A stretch of 34,890 nt of DNA from Parabacteroides sp. (GTDB lineage Bacteria > Bacteroidota > Bacteroidia > Bacteroidales > Tannerellaceae): positions 1-34,890 of the forward strand of contig JAQWBH010000013.1 in the NCBI GenBank assembly GCA_028707405.1, given 5' to 3'. The position numbers and the translations under genes were made by a program. Positions within the stretch are counted from its first letter, which is position 1, and every line of letters begins with the position of its first letter. Positions 1 to 9,021 of this stretch are shown here, piece after piece. The notes under the pieces are model-generated. The model saw only the letters and a list, made by a program, of their open reading frames with translations. It was not told where the DNA came from and did not search any database.

Positions 1-935
1 GGCGACAAGTCAAACTCATCGTCCTCCCACCCGTCCGGGTAGTTTCAATCCACGCACTCACGAAGAGTGCGACTTCCTGTTAGCCCGACTATTCGATCAA
101 AGCATGGACGTTTCAATCCACGCACTCACGAAGAGTGCGACGACAGACTCTTTAAGTCTGTCAACAACCTGTTTATGGTTTCAATCCACGCACTCACGAA
201 GAGTGCGACAAAGTTATTTCTGATGATTCAAACTCTCCTGATGGTTTCAATCCACGCACTCACGAAGAGTGCGACCATATACCATGCCCGACTTCTATCC
301 CAATCGAAGTTTCAATCCACGCACTCACGAAGAGTGCGACCATAAATCCTGAGTCTATTCCGCCATCTTGGGAGGTTTCAATCCACGCACTCACGAAGAG
401 TGCGACACGCAAACGACTACTCCAGCCAACACGGAAATGTGTTTCAATCCACGCACTCACGAAGAGTGCGACTGCAAAAAATGCTAAAAATTGTGAAACC
501 TCAGAAGTTTCAATCCACGCACTCACGAAGAGTGCGACGGCAGTGTGTTATCAGACACATAAGCATACACCGGTTTCAATCCACGCACTCACGAAGAGTG
601 CGACTTTATATAAATCAGAGTTAAAACTCCTTATGCCGGTTTCAATCCACGCACTCACGAAGAGTGCGACGTTAAATCGTTGTAAAAGTTTTGATAATAA
701 CTTTAGTTTCAATCCACGCACTCACGAAGAGTGCGACATGCTTCAGCAGCAACTCTTGCCGTTTCCGAGGCGTTTCAATCCACGCACTCACGAAGAGTGC
801 GACATCATATAAGTGTCTAGTGTCGTGAGGTTTTTGTGTTTCAATCCACGCACTCACGAAGAGTGCGACCGGGTTATGATTTGAATATCGATAGCACGAG
901 CTGGTTTCAATCCACGCACTCACGAAGAGTGCGAC
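1..935 (-). CRISPR. Type I-C CRISPR array, 14 full repeats and 13 full spacers, open at the left edge
   Basis: A 32-bp repeat occurs without any mismatch at 42-73, 110-141, 178-209, 244-275, 309-340, 375-406, 441-472, 507-538, 573-604, 639-670, 706-737, 772-803, 838-869 and 904-935. The 13 spacers between them are 33-36 bp, mostly 34, and all differ. In crRNA orientation (minus strand) the repeat has a perfect 7-bp stem CGCACTC/GAGTGCG around a TTCGT loop. It ends in the 11-nt tail TGGATTGAAAC, the expected 5' handle after Cas5c cleavage in type I-C. Bases 2-6 (gcgac) match the end of one more repeat, and 7-41 would then be a 35-bp spacer, so the array probably continues left. Transcription should run right to left from the leader next to cas2, so the newest spacers should lie near 870-903. 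Confidence 0.98.
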
Positions 936-1101
936 TGGCTATCAATTTCATATTGATATTTAATATGCAGAGAGTACACTATCGCGAAAGTACTTTCTTT
1001 TATCTAGCCATTTTTTACTCTATCAATAAAATGAAATAAAAAATCACTGATTCTCAGCATCTGCGATAAATCCCTATTTTTTGCAACACTTATCATTCGC
1101 G
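936..1101 (-). promoter_or_regulatory. CRISPR leader
   Basis: This AT-rich stretch lies between the stop codon of cas2 and the first repeat, which is where a type I-C leader should be. No clean TAnnTTTG promoter is visible on the minus strand; the nearest fit is TACTTTCG inside the palindrome GAAAGTACTTTC (986-997). A dyad ATCAAT-N5-ATTGAT (941-957) sits 5 bp from the first repeat, where spacer-integration signals are expected. The role of these dyads is inferred from position only. Confidence 0.7.
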
Positions 1102-1392
1102 CTATATGATAAGATCAGAGGAAATATCAAATGATGTAACTTTTCCGATAGTTTCAATTCTTCTTTGCCAATTATTACCCAAAAAATAAAAACGAATGCT
1201 GTCTAATTCACCATCAATTATTGTTTTCAACTTTGACTTTAAAAGAATAAACTGAGCTTCAGATAAAACACATTCAAACACAGAATTTTGGACACGTTGA
1301 CCGTAATTGATACATTCTTTTGCGACTTTTCTGAGACGTTTTTTTCCTGTTTCAGATACTGTTTCTACATCATACGTTATTAATACCATCAT
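1102..1392 (-). CDS. cas2: Cas2, CRISPR adaptation endoribonuclease-fold protein
   Basis: The 96-residue product begins MMVLITYDVET. This is the Cas2 first beta strand with the conserved Asp (D8) at its end. A QNSVFEC segment follows near residue 35, also typical of the family. Cas2 forms the central dimer of the Cas1-Cas2 complex that inserts new spacers at the leader-repeat junction. The gene is the last of the cas operon and starts 4 nt after the cas1 stop, so it is surely co-transcribed. Its stop codon borders the leader. Length is normal for Cas2 (about 90-100 residues). Confidence 0.97.
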   Translation of the reverse strand: MMVLITYDVETVSETGKKRLRKVAKECINYGQRVQNSVFECVLSEAQFILLKSKLKTIIDGELDSIRFYFLGNNWQRRIETIGKVTSFDISSDLII

Positions 1393-1396
1393 AAAA

Positions 1397-2419
1397 TTAT
1401 CGAATTAAAAATACAGGATAATCATCAATATCGCCACGTAAATATCTAGCTAAAAGCATAGATTGAACATATGGTAAAAGTCCAATTGGAATTTTCTCGT
1501 TTAAAAAAGGGTGTAATATTATCTCTTTTTTTCTATTTTGCCAAGCGCTTAGTATGATTTTTCGTCCAGATTCTGTCATTGCGATACCATCTTCTGCTTG
1601 AGATATAAAATCACGAATGTTTATTTGTTTACGATTAATAAGTGACAATACTAGTCTATCTCCCATATACGCTCGTAATTCTTCAATAAGATCTAATGCT
1701 AATGAAGTTCTTCCTGGTCTTAAAGTATGAAAAAAACCGACGTATGGATCCAATCCCACTGTTTCTAATGCAGAGGCTGTTTCATTCGTTAATAATGTAT
1801 ATACAAACGAAAGCATTGCGTTTACTGCATCTTTTGGGGGACGTCTGCTTCTATTGTTAAAAACAAAATCATTCTTCTGATTTAGTATCAATGTATTAAA
1901 CACACTGAAATAAGCATTGGCGGCATCACCTTCTATACCTCTTAATTGATTTGGATCCTTTGCCAATATAGAATCACTTTTATGTGTATCTAAAATATTG
2001 GCAGCTTTTTCTATATCTTTATTTATTTCATAATCGCGATTATAACGTTGTAATACATTTCGATAATTATGAATTTTACCTGCAATAAATAATTTACTTA
2101 AATGAATTACGAAGTTTGGATCTTCAGAAAGGGTATATTGTTTTTTTCTCAATAAAACATTACCTTTAGTTGGACCTTGAATCCGGCTGACAAATCGTCC
2201 ACTTGGAGATAGGAATGTTAACGATACGCCATTGTCTACACATAATTTCATCACACCCGGACTGGAACCCATATATCCAAAAGTAACAATTCCTTCAAGA
2301 TTTATTATTGGAATTCGAAAAACTTCTTTCTGATTTATCGAAATAACTATATTCATCCCGTCTTTACTTAAATAAGATTCAGGTGTAGTTACATATAAGG
2401 TATTAAGAAGTTTTCTCAT
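1397..2419 (-). CDS. cas1: Cas1, CRISPR integrase (type I-C)
   Basis: The 340-residue protein has the Cas1 layout: an N-terminal beta-rich domain, then an alpha-helical catalytic domain. The metal-binding residues can be placed at E163 (in GIEGDAANAY), H231 (in HTLRPGR) and D243 (in LDLIEE, with E246/E247). With Cas2 it integrates spacers. Its start overlaps the end of cas4 by 17 nt, which suggests translational coupling; type I-C Cas4 works with Cas1 in choosing PAM-bearing prespacers. Length is typical (330-345). No frameshift is seen and the active site is complete, so adaptation should be functional. Confidence 0.98.
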   Translation of the reverse strand: MRKLLNTLYVTTPESYLSKDGMNIVISINQKEVFRIPIINLEGIVTFGYMGSSPGVMKLCVDNGVSLTFLSPSGRFVSRIQGPTKGNVLLRKKQYTLSEDPNFVIHLSKLFIAGKIHNYRNVLQRYNRDYEINKDIEKAANILDTHKSDSILAKDPNQLRGIEGDAANAYFSVFNTLILNQKNDFVFNNRSRRPPKDAVNAMLSFVYTLLTNETASALETVGLDPYVGFFHTLRPGRTSLALDLIEELRAYMGDRLVLSLINRKQINIRDFISQAEDGIAMTESGRKIILSAWQNRKKEIILHPFLNEKIPIGLLPYVQSMLLARYLRGDIDDYPVFLIR

Positions 2420-3077
2420 ACAAATTCTTATTAAGATAAATTGATGCCGGTTGGCAGCTATTCAATTCTGGCAAGCAAAGATCAGCCAGAGAACAATTTT
2501 TACAACATGGTTTATTAATTGCTTTAGGCGTAATACCTGATTTATATATCTCATGCATTTCTGAGGCGCATTTATATGTTAAATCACGCAATAAACTTGT
2601 GATAAAAATGTATTCTCTATGCCTAATCTCATTATAATATAATGCAGCAGAATCTATTTTTATTTGATACATCTCTTCTAAACATATTACTTGTGCCGCT
2701 AACTGAACTTCGTCATATTTATCCGGCTTGCTATGGCCTCGTTTATACTCAATAGGGAAAGGTTTCCAATAACCAGGATAATTAGTGTGAGTGATGGAAT
2801 TTTCAGCCGCCATAGACGGTATAAGTTCCACTGCATCAGTTAGTCCATATAAACCCAATTTTTTGGATGCTATGGGCACAGATCGTAGCGTTAATGCATT
2901 TCCATTTTTCTGACGATAAAAAGGATCATCAACATTTTTATGTAAAAGTTCTCCTTCAACTGTGAGCTTATTGTCAAGCCACTGCTGTTCAATATGAACT
3001 AAGGCCCATTGTCGGGGACAAAACATATAATGTTGTATCCCCGATAACATGAGCATATTGTCCTCTTCGTATTCCAT
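2403..3077 (-). CDS. cas4: Cas4, prespacer-processing Fe-S nuclease
   Basis: The 224-residue protein is a stand-alone Cas4 of the PD-(D/E)XK fold. Visible landmarks are C20 (YMFCPRQWAL), H46, D81 (GLTDAVE), E110 and K112 (PIEYKRG), and a C-terminal cluster C191/C192, C195 and C201. C20 with three of the late Cys would bind a 4Fe-4S cluster. The family trims prespacers and checks the PAM before Cas1-Cas2 integration. The chosen start overlaps the cas7 stop as TAATG; Met8 is the alternative. It sits between cas7 and cas1, the standard I-C position. Confidence 0.97.
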   Translation of the reverse strand: MEYEEDNMLMLSGIQHYMFCPRQWALVHIEQQWLDNKLTVEGELLHKNVDDPFYRQKNGNALTLRSVPIASKKLGLYGLTDAVELIPSMAAENSITHTNYPGYWKPFPIEYKRGHSKPDKYDEVQLAAQVICLEEMYQIKIDSAALYYNEIRHREYIFITSLLRDLTYKCASEMHEIYKSGITPKAINKPCCKNCSLADLCLPELNSCQPASIYLNKNLYEKTS

Positions 3078-3937
3078 TAAAGAAACTCTTTTATAGTAAT
3101 ATTTTCAGGCAAATTATCCCTATCAATTATAACTTTATAATCAGAAAAAGAGCGAGCTACATTTTCTCCAACTTTTTCAATCTTTACCAAATCAAATAGT
3201 TTATCTGCAGGAGCATTACCTAACTCCGTACTATGATTAAAGGTTATCAACTTACGTGCACTCATTAACCCTCTGGAAGCTGAACGGTCTGCATCAAACA
3301 TGTTTATAAGCGCTGACCAGAACAATTGTAAATCATCTTCAGAGAAACCTGTTTGACAAGCTAAATTTGCTGAAATAAAGCCATGACAAACATATAATCC
3401 ATACGGGACAGTCGACTTACGGCCCATGGTATGGTTATCTCCCGATTGGCTTTGTGATTCCTTATCTGTTGTTACAGCAACACGTGTTATTGAATGCTCG
3501 GAACTCATTATAGGTTCAACTGAACGGGCAAATGTTAGTTGTATTGGTCCTCTAACCTGTCCTGCATTTTTCCCGGTAGTCATTACAGCACCAAATGTTC
3601 GAACGTCATAATATTTATTACACATTATATTTCGTGCTTCCTCTCTTTTTTCACCATCGCTTTTAGCATTTTTGACAGTGTCTTCTTCATAAGATTTGTC
3701 TATCAAGTTATTTAAGATAGCTTTTTCTTTAATGAAAATATCAAAGCCGGGAGCTAATTTCTTACTAATTTGTACATAATTGCGTACTTTACGTTTTAGG
3801 CATACGTCTGTAACCAGTCCCATACCGGTTTCAGCATCTACACGTGGCAGATTGCCAGCATCAGGATCTCCATTTGGATTTCCATCTTGTACATCAAACA
3901 GATATACAAAATCAATACGATTCTTTAATTCTGACAT
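3077..3937 (-). CDS. cas7: Cas7c (Csd2), Cascade backbone protein of type I-C
   Basis: The 286-residue product starts with a short strand followed by [18 protein letters not shown] (residues 15-32), the signature of Csd2/Csh2-type Cas7 proteins. Several copies coat the crRNA spacer and form the backbone of the I-C Cascade complex. The length fits the family (280-300). It follows cas8c with an 11-nt gap and overlaps cas4 by one base, so it is inside the operon. No truncation is seen. Confidence 0.97.
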   Translation of the reverse strand: MSELKNRIDFVYLFDVQDGNPNGDPDAGNLPRVDAETGMGLVTDVCLKRKVRNYVQISKKLAPGFDIFIKEKAILNNLIDKSYEEDTVKNAKSDGEKREEARNIMCNKYYDVRTFGAVMTTGKNAGQVRGPIQLTFARSVEPIMSSEHSITRVAVTTDKESQSQSGDNHTMGRKSTVPYGLYVCHGFISANLACQTGFSEDDLQLFWSALINMFDADRSASRGLMSARKLITFNHSTELGNAPADKLFDLVKIEKVGENVARSFSDYKVIIDRDNLPENITIKEFL

Positions 3938-3948
3938 AACTATTATAT

Positions 3949-4329
3949 TTATTGTTCAACATTAATTACTTCTATTTTGTCCTTTTTTGTATAGAACTCT
4001 TGCCGTTGATGATAATAACCAACCATAAAACGACCTTGATCTTGCAAACTAAGATGAGAAGGGAATCCCTTAGATGATATTTTATCCAAAATTTCCGATT
4101 TCAACTGTTCAAAGAATATTTGACTCCCCTTGTCTAACTTTTCCTCATGATGAATAGAAAGATTAATAATTGTAGCAAAAACTGCTGCCGGAGTAGCTGA
4201 TGCTGCATTCATGTAACGACTGCGAATAGAAGCATTCGAACCATTACTACTTCGTTCCTGAAGATACTCCAATGTGGCAAAAAGCCTTCCACAAACGTAT
4301 CCCTGATTTGTGTTTGTTTTGTCAATCAT
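3949..4329 (-). CDS. Candidate Cas11c small subunit from an internal start in cas8c
   Basis: Met466 of Cas8c (ATG at 4329-4327) opens the same reading frame for 126 residues (about 14 kDa) covering the helical C-terminal domain, beginning [11 protein letters not shown]. Type I-C systems in other bacteria are known to make a Cas11c small subunit from an internal start at this point in cas8c, of about this size. The DNA before the ATG is strongly A/T-rich, as is common before Bacteroidota starts; no Shine-Dalgarno is obvious. Expression is inferred, not shown by the sequence. Confidence 0.6.
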   Translation of the reverse strand: MIDKTNTNQGYVCGRLFATLEYLQERSSNGSNASIRSRYMNAASATPAAVFATIINLSIHHEEKLDKGSQIFFEQLKSEILDKISSKGFPSHLSLQDQGRFMVGYYHQRQEFYTKKDKIEVINVEQ

Positions 4330-5724
4330 AAATTTAATTTTTTGATTATTATCATTTATCCTGTTTAAATATGCTTTTATTATTGCTGCACGCGTAATCC
4401 TAATCTCCTGTTCTGCCCTTATTCTTTCTATACAGGCAGAGAATAAAGAATAAGGATACGGAATATCTTGAATAATACTTTTTACAATGGCTTCGGGTAT
4501 ATTCGGTTGTATATCAGACTGCTTTCCACGCAATGCGACCGAACTGACTATTTGAAAAAGACCTGTATAAGGTTTTTTGTCAGTCCGCGTATCTACGATT
4601 TCCATATCTTTAAAATGAGCAAGAATACGTCCTGCAAATTCTTTAAGCGAACTTTCATTCCAATAGACAACAGCAATTCTAGCGGCATTTGGCGCTAAAC
4701 CGAGAAAATAAAATTTATCGTCAGTATTAGTATGAATAGATCCAGAATAGATAGAATTAAAAACCTTTCGGACCTGTTCAATTCTACGATTCGGATCATC
4801 TTTCACATCATCGACATAACCCAATAAATTAAATAGACTTTCTTCTGCCTGTCTTGATGCATCACTGTTTGATGAAGCCCAAAACAAAAAGGTTCTGTTA
4901 CCAATTAAAAATTTATTTCGAGAGCCTTTCTCCAGTAATTTGTTTAAAGCAGTCGTATATGAAAATTCTGCTTCTTTCGATATTGGGGCGTTAAGTCCTT
5001 TGGATTTTCCATAAGAATCGTATCCTGAATTAACTTGAAAAGCCACAAGCTTTGCCATCGCTTGGCTTCCCGGTATCATCGTTGCAGATGTTGTTTCAAC
5101 AGGAATAGCTTTTTCCCCGGTTATCAAACAATAAGGCAAAGAGGCCTCTGAATCGACTTTCTCTCCCTCTATTTCATTTAGAAGTTCATCGTCTTCAGCT
5201 ACAATATGTAAATTGCCCTTTAACATAAAAGACAGGTTAGTCCCATCTTTTTTTATTATCTCGCTCCATAGCGGATGGTTTTTAACTTTTTCTACACCCT
5301 GATTTTTGTAGAATAAAGTCACCGCTTTAAACTCTTCAGACTCGGGATATTTCAATGATACTTCTTGGCATTTATGAACAAACAAGTCGTGCTTCTCCTG
5401 AGATTTTTCAATCTTTTTCTTTCGTGCTGATGCCTTCATTTCATCTTGGCTATCTGATTCATTTAGAGGCTCGCTATCTTTTGTGTAATTTAGTACATAT
5501 TCTGTGTTATCATAAAACAAATATGGCTTCGGAGCGCTTGTCCTTGAATCCTTAATAACCAAGAATTTTTGGCTGTTTTTGGAATCAATTCTTCTATCTT
5601 CAACAGTGACAAAATTGCCTTCTTTATCAATAACGATTACAAAAGGAATCTCTTTCTTTTCATAACCTGTAGAAGCTAAATTACCACAGCGATGGTAATA
5701 ATCATATAATGCTTTTAGTATCAT
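3949..5724 (-). CDS. cas8c: Cas8c (Csd1), large subunit of type I-C Cascade
   Basis: The 591-residue protein begins [12 protein letters not shown], a typical Csd1 start, and has the family's length. The C-terminal part carries a segment like [19 protein letters not shown] (from about residue 470), the usual start of the helical Cas8c C-terminal domain. Cas8c recognises the PAM and helps to recruit Cas3. Its ATG overlaps the cas5 stop by 4 nt (ATGA type). In other I-C systems the C-terminal domain is also made separately as Cas11c; see the internal start at 4329. The assignment rests on sequence pattern plus operon position. Confidence 0.96.
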   Translation of the reverse strand: MILKALYDYYHRCGNLASTGYEKKEIPFVIVIDKEGNFVTVEDRRIDSKNSQKFLVIKDSRTSAPKPYLFYDNTEYVLNYTKDSEPLNESDSQDEMKASARKKKIEKSQEKHDLFVHKCQEVSLKYPESEEFKAVTLFYKNQGVEKVKNHPLWSEIIKKDGTNLSFMLKGNLHIVAEDDELLNEIEGEKVDSEASLPYCLITGEKAIPVETTSATMIPGSQAMAKLVAFQVNSGYDSYGKSKGLNAPISKEAEFSYTTALNKLLEKGSRNKFLIGNRTFLFWASSNSDASRQAEESLFNLLGYVDDVKDDPNRRIEQVRKVFNSIYSGSIHTNTDDKFYFLGLAPNAARIAVVYWNESSLKEFAGRILAHFKDMEIVDTRTDKKPYTGLFQIVSSVALRGKQSDIQPNIPEAIVKSIIQDIPYPYSLFSACIERIRAEQEIRITRAAIIKAYLNRINDNNQKIKFMIDKTNTNQGYVCGRLFATLEYLQERSSNGSNASIRSRYMNAASATPAAVFATIINLSIHHEEKLDKGSQIFFEQLKSEILDKISSKGFPSHLSLQDQGRFMVGYYHQRQEFYTKKDKIEVINVEQ

Positions 5725-6392
5725 CGTAATATCTCCTCACTATTTAATGGTGGCACTGTAATAACTCCCTGTTTCATATTCGCGCGAAAAAACATGGCAG
5801 TAGTGTTATTTTCATCACTAAAATCCATATCATAGAGCATCAACCCTAAATCTTTATCTTCTGGAATAGGCTGAATTAATTTATCGGCATCTGTAATCAA
5901 CCTAAAAGAAGCAGAGAATTCTCTTGTCCCTAAATAAGGTTGATTAAAACATTGCCCCTTACTTGCTCTACGTTCAAACATCGCATTGTATTTACCGGGA
6001 TTTTCATCGACAGTTTTTTCGTGTTTATTATTTTGGCGTTTATCAAACGGAATAAACACAAGTTTTGCATAAATCCGATAACGAACATCTTTTAATAAGA
6101 GACTATTGCGTTGTTGACGTTTTTCTTCAATATAAATTGAGGAAGAACGCATACTTCCTACTGCTCCAATTTCGTTGCGCCTTATCGACGTCCATTTTAT
6201 AGGATTAAGGACCTCAATTTTTGTAACTTCCCATTTTATAGCCGGTTTCCAAAAGATTGCATCGAATATAGCACGGGCAGCAGATGGCGTAATAACATCA
6301 TAACTCACTCGTTCCACTTTCAGTTCTGGACGTGTGAAGCAAGCCATGTCACCCCACACTTCCAAACAAAATTCTTTATCAGTGTATTCCAT
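5721..6392 (-). CDS. cas5c: Cas5c (Cas5d), crRNA-processing subunit of type I-C Cascade
   Basis: The 223-residue protein starts with a beta strand (FCLEVWGDMACFTRPELKVE, residues 8-27), then a YDVITPSAARAIFDAIFWKP block (31-50) typical of the Cas5d/DevS-like family. In type I-C there is no Cas6; Cas5c itself cuts the pre-crRNA at the base of the repeat stem and caps the 5' handle. The repeats here have a matching 7-bp stem and 11-nt tail. No cas6 occurs among the seven cas genes, as expected. The gene begins 6 nt after cas3 and overlaps cas8c by 4 nt. Confidence 0.97.
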   Translation of the reverse strand: MEYTDKEFCLEVWGDMACFTRPELKVERVSYDVITPSAARAIFDAIFWKPAIKWEVTKIEVLNPIKWTSIRRNEIGAVGSMRSSSIYIEEKRQQRNSLLLKDVRYRIYAKLVFIPFDKRQNNKHEKTVDENPGKYNAMFERRASKGQCFNQPYLGTREFSASFRLITDADKLIQPIPEDKDLGLMLYDMDFSDENNTTAMFFRANMKQGVITVPPLNSEEILR

Positions 6393-6398
6393 ATATTA

Positions 6399-8573
6399 TT
6401 ATTTTATTAATATTTCTTCTAACCAATGACTGCCTATTGTCAGTCCTATATCATCCGAGTATTGTTCCCTTTCTGATACAAAATAAACATCTTCAATAAC
6501 TGTTTCAACAAGACCAAATTTTTTTAGCAACATAAAATCTGCATCACGTACATTCACTGAATATTGACCTAACTCTTTCATTAGATTATAATTTGGTCCC
6601 TCTTTTTGCAACTTGGATATCAAATCAACACTGTTACCATAATTGACAATAACGCTTTGACTATTTTCTTCTATTAATTTGAATTCTTTTGCAGCAGTTT
6701 CAAAGCTAAAATTCAACGGTTTGTACAAGTAATCTTTAATATTGGCTTTATCAAAAGTCAAAGTACGACTATATAACTGTACAAAATAATTGACCATTGT
6801 TTTAGGGTCAAACCAATCAGAGTCCTTATCTAAAGTCTTTTGCGCATCTGCTGCATTCGAAATATAACCTTTAGGCAAAGGCTTTTCCAAACGGAATACG
6901 TACGAATCACTGATTCCAAGCTTCCCCTCACGATTACAACGACCAGCAGCTTGAAGTATGGAATCCAGACCTGCTTCTTGTCTGAAAACAATTGGAAAGT
7001 CTATATCAACACCTGCTTCTATAAGTTGAGTAGATATAACTCTAATTATTTTGTTGCGATCATCCGCAAGAGATTCCTTTAGCTTATTGATGGTTTTAAG
7101 AATATGCGCAGAGCACATCATACGAGATAGATGCAATGTCAATCCTTCTTTAGGTAAACGTGTGTAAATTTCTTGAGCATCCTTACGAGTATTTACAATA
7201 CATAAAACTCTATCATGCTTATGTATGCGACTTACAATCTCATCATAGCTACTTCGAAATTCATCAAAATGAATGTTTACTCTTCGTAATCGTTCATGCA
7301 GTTTAGCCGAAGGTGGCATTATCTCCTTAATTTCTGCAATGCCCTTCAATAAAGCATCTGGTGTTTTTCCATATCGAATCTCACCTTGTAAAGCAGGCAA
7401 ACTTGCTGTGGTAAACAGAACGGTTGTTCCAAATATTCGCTGATATGATTTTAAACTGTCTATTATAGGTTGGATATATTGTAAAGGCAGAGTCTGAACC
7501 TCATCAAGAATCAAAACGCTATTACATATATTATGAAGTTTACGACATGACGACGGTTTATTAGAAAACATTGATTCAAACAACTGCACATTTGTAGTAA
7601 CAACTATCGGATAATCCCAATTTTCTGTTGCAAGTTTCATTTTAAGTGCTAACTGCTTATTTTGTATCTGATGAAGATCTGAATTTGAGTGATGTTCCAA
7701 TACATTTTCTTCACCAAATATACTTCTTAGAACATGAGCTGTTTGTGTAATAATACTCGTGTAGGGAATAGCAATAATTATCCGCTTCTTACTATATTTG
7801 ATGGCATGCTTAATAGCCCAAACTATAGAAGATATTGTTTTACCTCCACCTGTTGGAACTGTTAAACTATAGAAGCCAGGCGAATCTTCAGCTGATTTTA
7901 TACATAATTCCTTGACCTCATTACGAATATTATTAACTTCTGAAGATTGAGTATTCCGTTTTAAATTTGATAAGAAGGATTCAAGTTTAAAATTCAAATC
8001 ACTAAGAGATGCTTTTTTTAACCGTAACCTTGCATTGTTTTCATCCATAAAAGATTCCGTATCCAAAAAATCTGCATCTACCAAACAGGAATACAACAAA
8101 CGTATCAAATGATGAAAATCTTCTTTTCCCAGTTTAAAATTAGCTGGGATAATCGGGTTAACACCCGGAAATTCTATTTTTATTTCAGAAGGAATAGCCT
8201 TTTTCATTGTTTCTTCAAAATCTCCATAGTCGGGTAATCCTGCATGGTGCCCTATTATACAATAACTTAGCAATGGATATAACTGAGGATAAAATCGGCG
8301 AGCTAACAATGCGCCTACAAAAGCATGAGGCGTTCTTGGTGAGGATACTAACTCAGGACAATAACCGGTAATACCCTTGATGTATTTTTGAAATCCAACT
8401 TGCTCTTTCCCTTTATCATGTAATAGACCTAAAACAGAGCCAAATCCAGCGAAGCCAAAAGAAGACGCAAAATTTGATGCAAGTTCTGCAACACCTCTAT
8501 TATGATCATCATCAGACTGTATCTTCCATGTATTATTGTCTGATTCAATATGTTTTATATGTGATATTATCAT
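6399..8573 (-). CDS. cas3: Cas3, HD nuclease-helicase of type I-C
   Basis: The 724-residue protein joins an N-terminal HD nuclease to a superfamily 2 helicase. HD-domain residues visible are H24, H52-D53 (LLHDKGK), H83 and H109-H110. The helicase has Walker A PTGGGKT (240-246), DEVQ at 357-360, a TTASLPAL segment near 388 (motif III region), STQLIEAGVDIDFP (514-527) and QAAGRCNRE (541-549). It degrades target DNA after Cascade binds. It is the first gene of the operon; all six other cas genes follow within 11 nt or less of each other, or overlap. Length is normal for I-C Cas3. Confidence 0.98.
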   Translation of the reverse strand: MIISHIKHIESDNNTWKIQSDDDHNRGVAELASNFASSFGFAGFGSVLGLLHDKGKEQVGFQKYIKGITGYCPELVSSPRTPHAFVGALLARRFYPQLYPLLSYCIIGHHAGLPDYGDFEETMKKAIPSEIKIEFPGVNPIIPANFKLGKEDFHHLIRLLYSCLVDADFLDTESFMDENNARLRLKKASLSDLNFKLESFLSNLKRNTQSSEVNNIRNEVKELCIKSAEDSPGFYSLTVPTGGGKTISSIVWAIKHAIKYSKKRIIIAIPYTSIITQTAHVLRSIFGEENVLEHHSNSDLHQIQNKQLALKMKLATENWDYPIVVTTNVQLFESMFSNKPSSCRKLHNICNSVLILDEVQTLPLQYIQPIIDSLKSYQRIFGTTVLFTTASLPALQGEIRYGKTPDALLKGIAEIKEIMPPSAKLHERLRRVNIHFDEFRSSYDEIVSRIHKHDRVLCIVNTRKDAQEIYTRLPKEGLTLHLSRMMCSAHILKTINKLKESLADDRNKIIRVISTQLIEAGVDIDFPIVFRQEAGLDSILQAAGRCNREGKLGISDSYVFRLEKPLPKGYISNAADAQKTLDKDSDWFDPKTMVNYFVQLYSRTLTFDKANIKDYLYKPLNFSFETAAKEFKLIEENSQSVIVNYGNSVDLISKLQKEGPNYNLMKELGQYSVNVRDADFMLLKKFGLVETVIEDVYFVSEREQYSDDIGLTIGSHWLEEILIK

Positions 8574-8606
8574 GACAATAGATTTTAGTTCTTAACTTTG
8601 GTCGTA

Positions 8607-8628
8607 ATAAAATAGAGTTCTATTTTAT
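8607..8628. promoter_or_regulatory. Dyad in the cas3 leader
   Basis: The 9-bp arms ATAAAATAG (8607-8615) and CTATTTTAT (8620-8628) form a perfect inverted repeat, 10 bp if the inner A-T pair is counted. It lies between the predicted cas promoter and the cas3 start, about 10-30 nt into the transcript. It could be an operator or an AT-rich mRNA hairpin. Function is unknown. Confidence 0.5.
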
Positions 8629-8644
8629 CTGTATTATAAATTCA

Positions 8645-8675
8645 TAAAAATAGTACTTGTTTTTATGTTATCAAA
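8645..8675 (-). promoter_or_regulatory. Predicted promoter of the cas operon
   Basis: Read on the minus strand, TTTG (8675-8672) is followed after exactly 19 bp by TATTTTTA (8652-8645). This fits the Bacteroidota pattern TTTG-N19-TAnnTTTG with one mismatch in the last base. Start of transcription would be near 8638, giving a 5' leader of about 65 nt before the cas3 ATG at 8573. It is the best match upstream of cas3, but it is only a sequence match. Confidence 0.5.
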
Positions 8676-8725
8676 ATTTTTCTTATAAAATTAAGAAGAT
8701 GTTTTGAATTTGTTGAATAAGTATT

Positions 8726-8758
8726 TTTGGATAGATGACAAAAAAGTAATTATTTTTG
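8726..8758 (+). promoter_or_regulatory. Possible rightward promoter with no gene behind it
   Basis: TTTG (8726-8729) and a perfect TATTTTTG (8751-8758) are separated by 21 bp, slightly longer than the usual 19-20. Transcription would start near 8765 and run into the AGTATATACT array, where no ORF is found. It might make a small untranslated RNA or be a chance match in AT-rich DNA. Confidence 0.3.
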
Positions 8759-8851
8759 CACTTAACAACGGGATGACAACTTTTTTTCGCCCTAAGCCGG
8801 ATGGACTGTCAACCTACATAGTATTAAATAACAATACTGTCAACGAAATTC

Positions 8852-8957
8852 AGTATACATCATTTTGAATTTAATAGTATATACTTTTGAAGTTAAAAGT
8901 ATATACTTTCATACTCTCAAAGTATATACTTTCGTATAGTAAGAGTATATACTTTTT
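8852..8957. repeat. Array of palindromic AGTATATACT sites, 22-23 bp apart
   Basis: The perfect 10-bp palindrome AGTATATACT occurs at 8876-8885, 8898-8907, 8921-8930 and 8944-8953. The middle two copies extend to the 14-bp palindrome AAAGTATATACTTT. A degenerate copy, AGTATACATC, starts at 8852, 24 bp earlier. Start-to-start steps are 24, 22, 23 and 23 bp, about two DNA turns, while the DNA between sites is not conserved. That pattern suggests repeated binding sites on one face of the helix, or decayed tandem repeats. No protein partner is known to me. Confidence 0.85.
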
Positions 8958-9021
8958 TGGAAGGGCGTCGTAAGCATCCCTTGTGTTGAGTCATTTTAGT
9001 TCTCTCGAATCTTTTTATATA

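Noticed and set aside
67..1039. Open reading frames with repeated STHSRRVR or MSAWIET motifs
   Set aside because: They are translations of the CRISPR repeats and spacers in several frames, not genes.
8761..8850. Possible tracrRNA-like or anti-repeat RNA
   Set aside because: No stretch complementary to the CRISPR repeat is present, and type I-C does not use tracrRNA.
8961..8982. AAGGG-N12-CCCTT as a terminator
   Set aside because: The stem is only 5 bp and has no T run on either side in the right direction.
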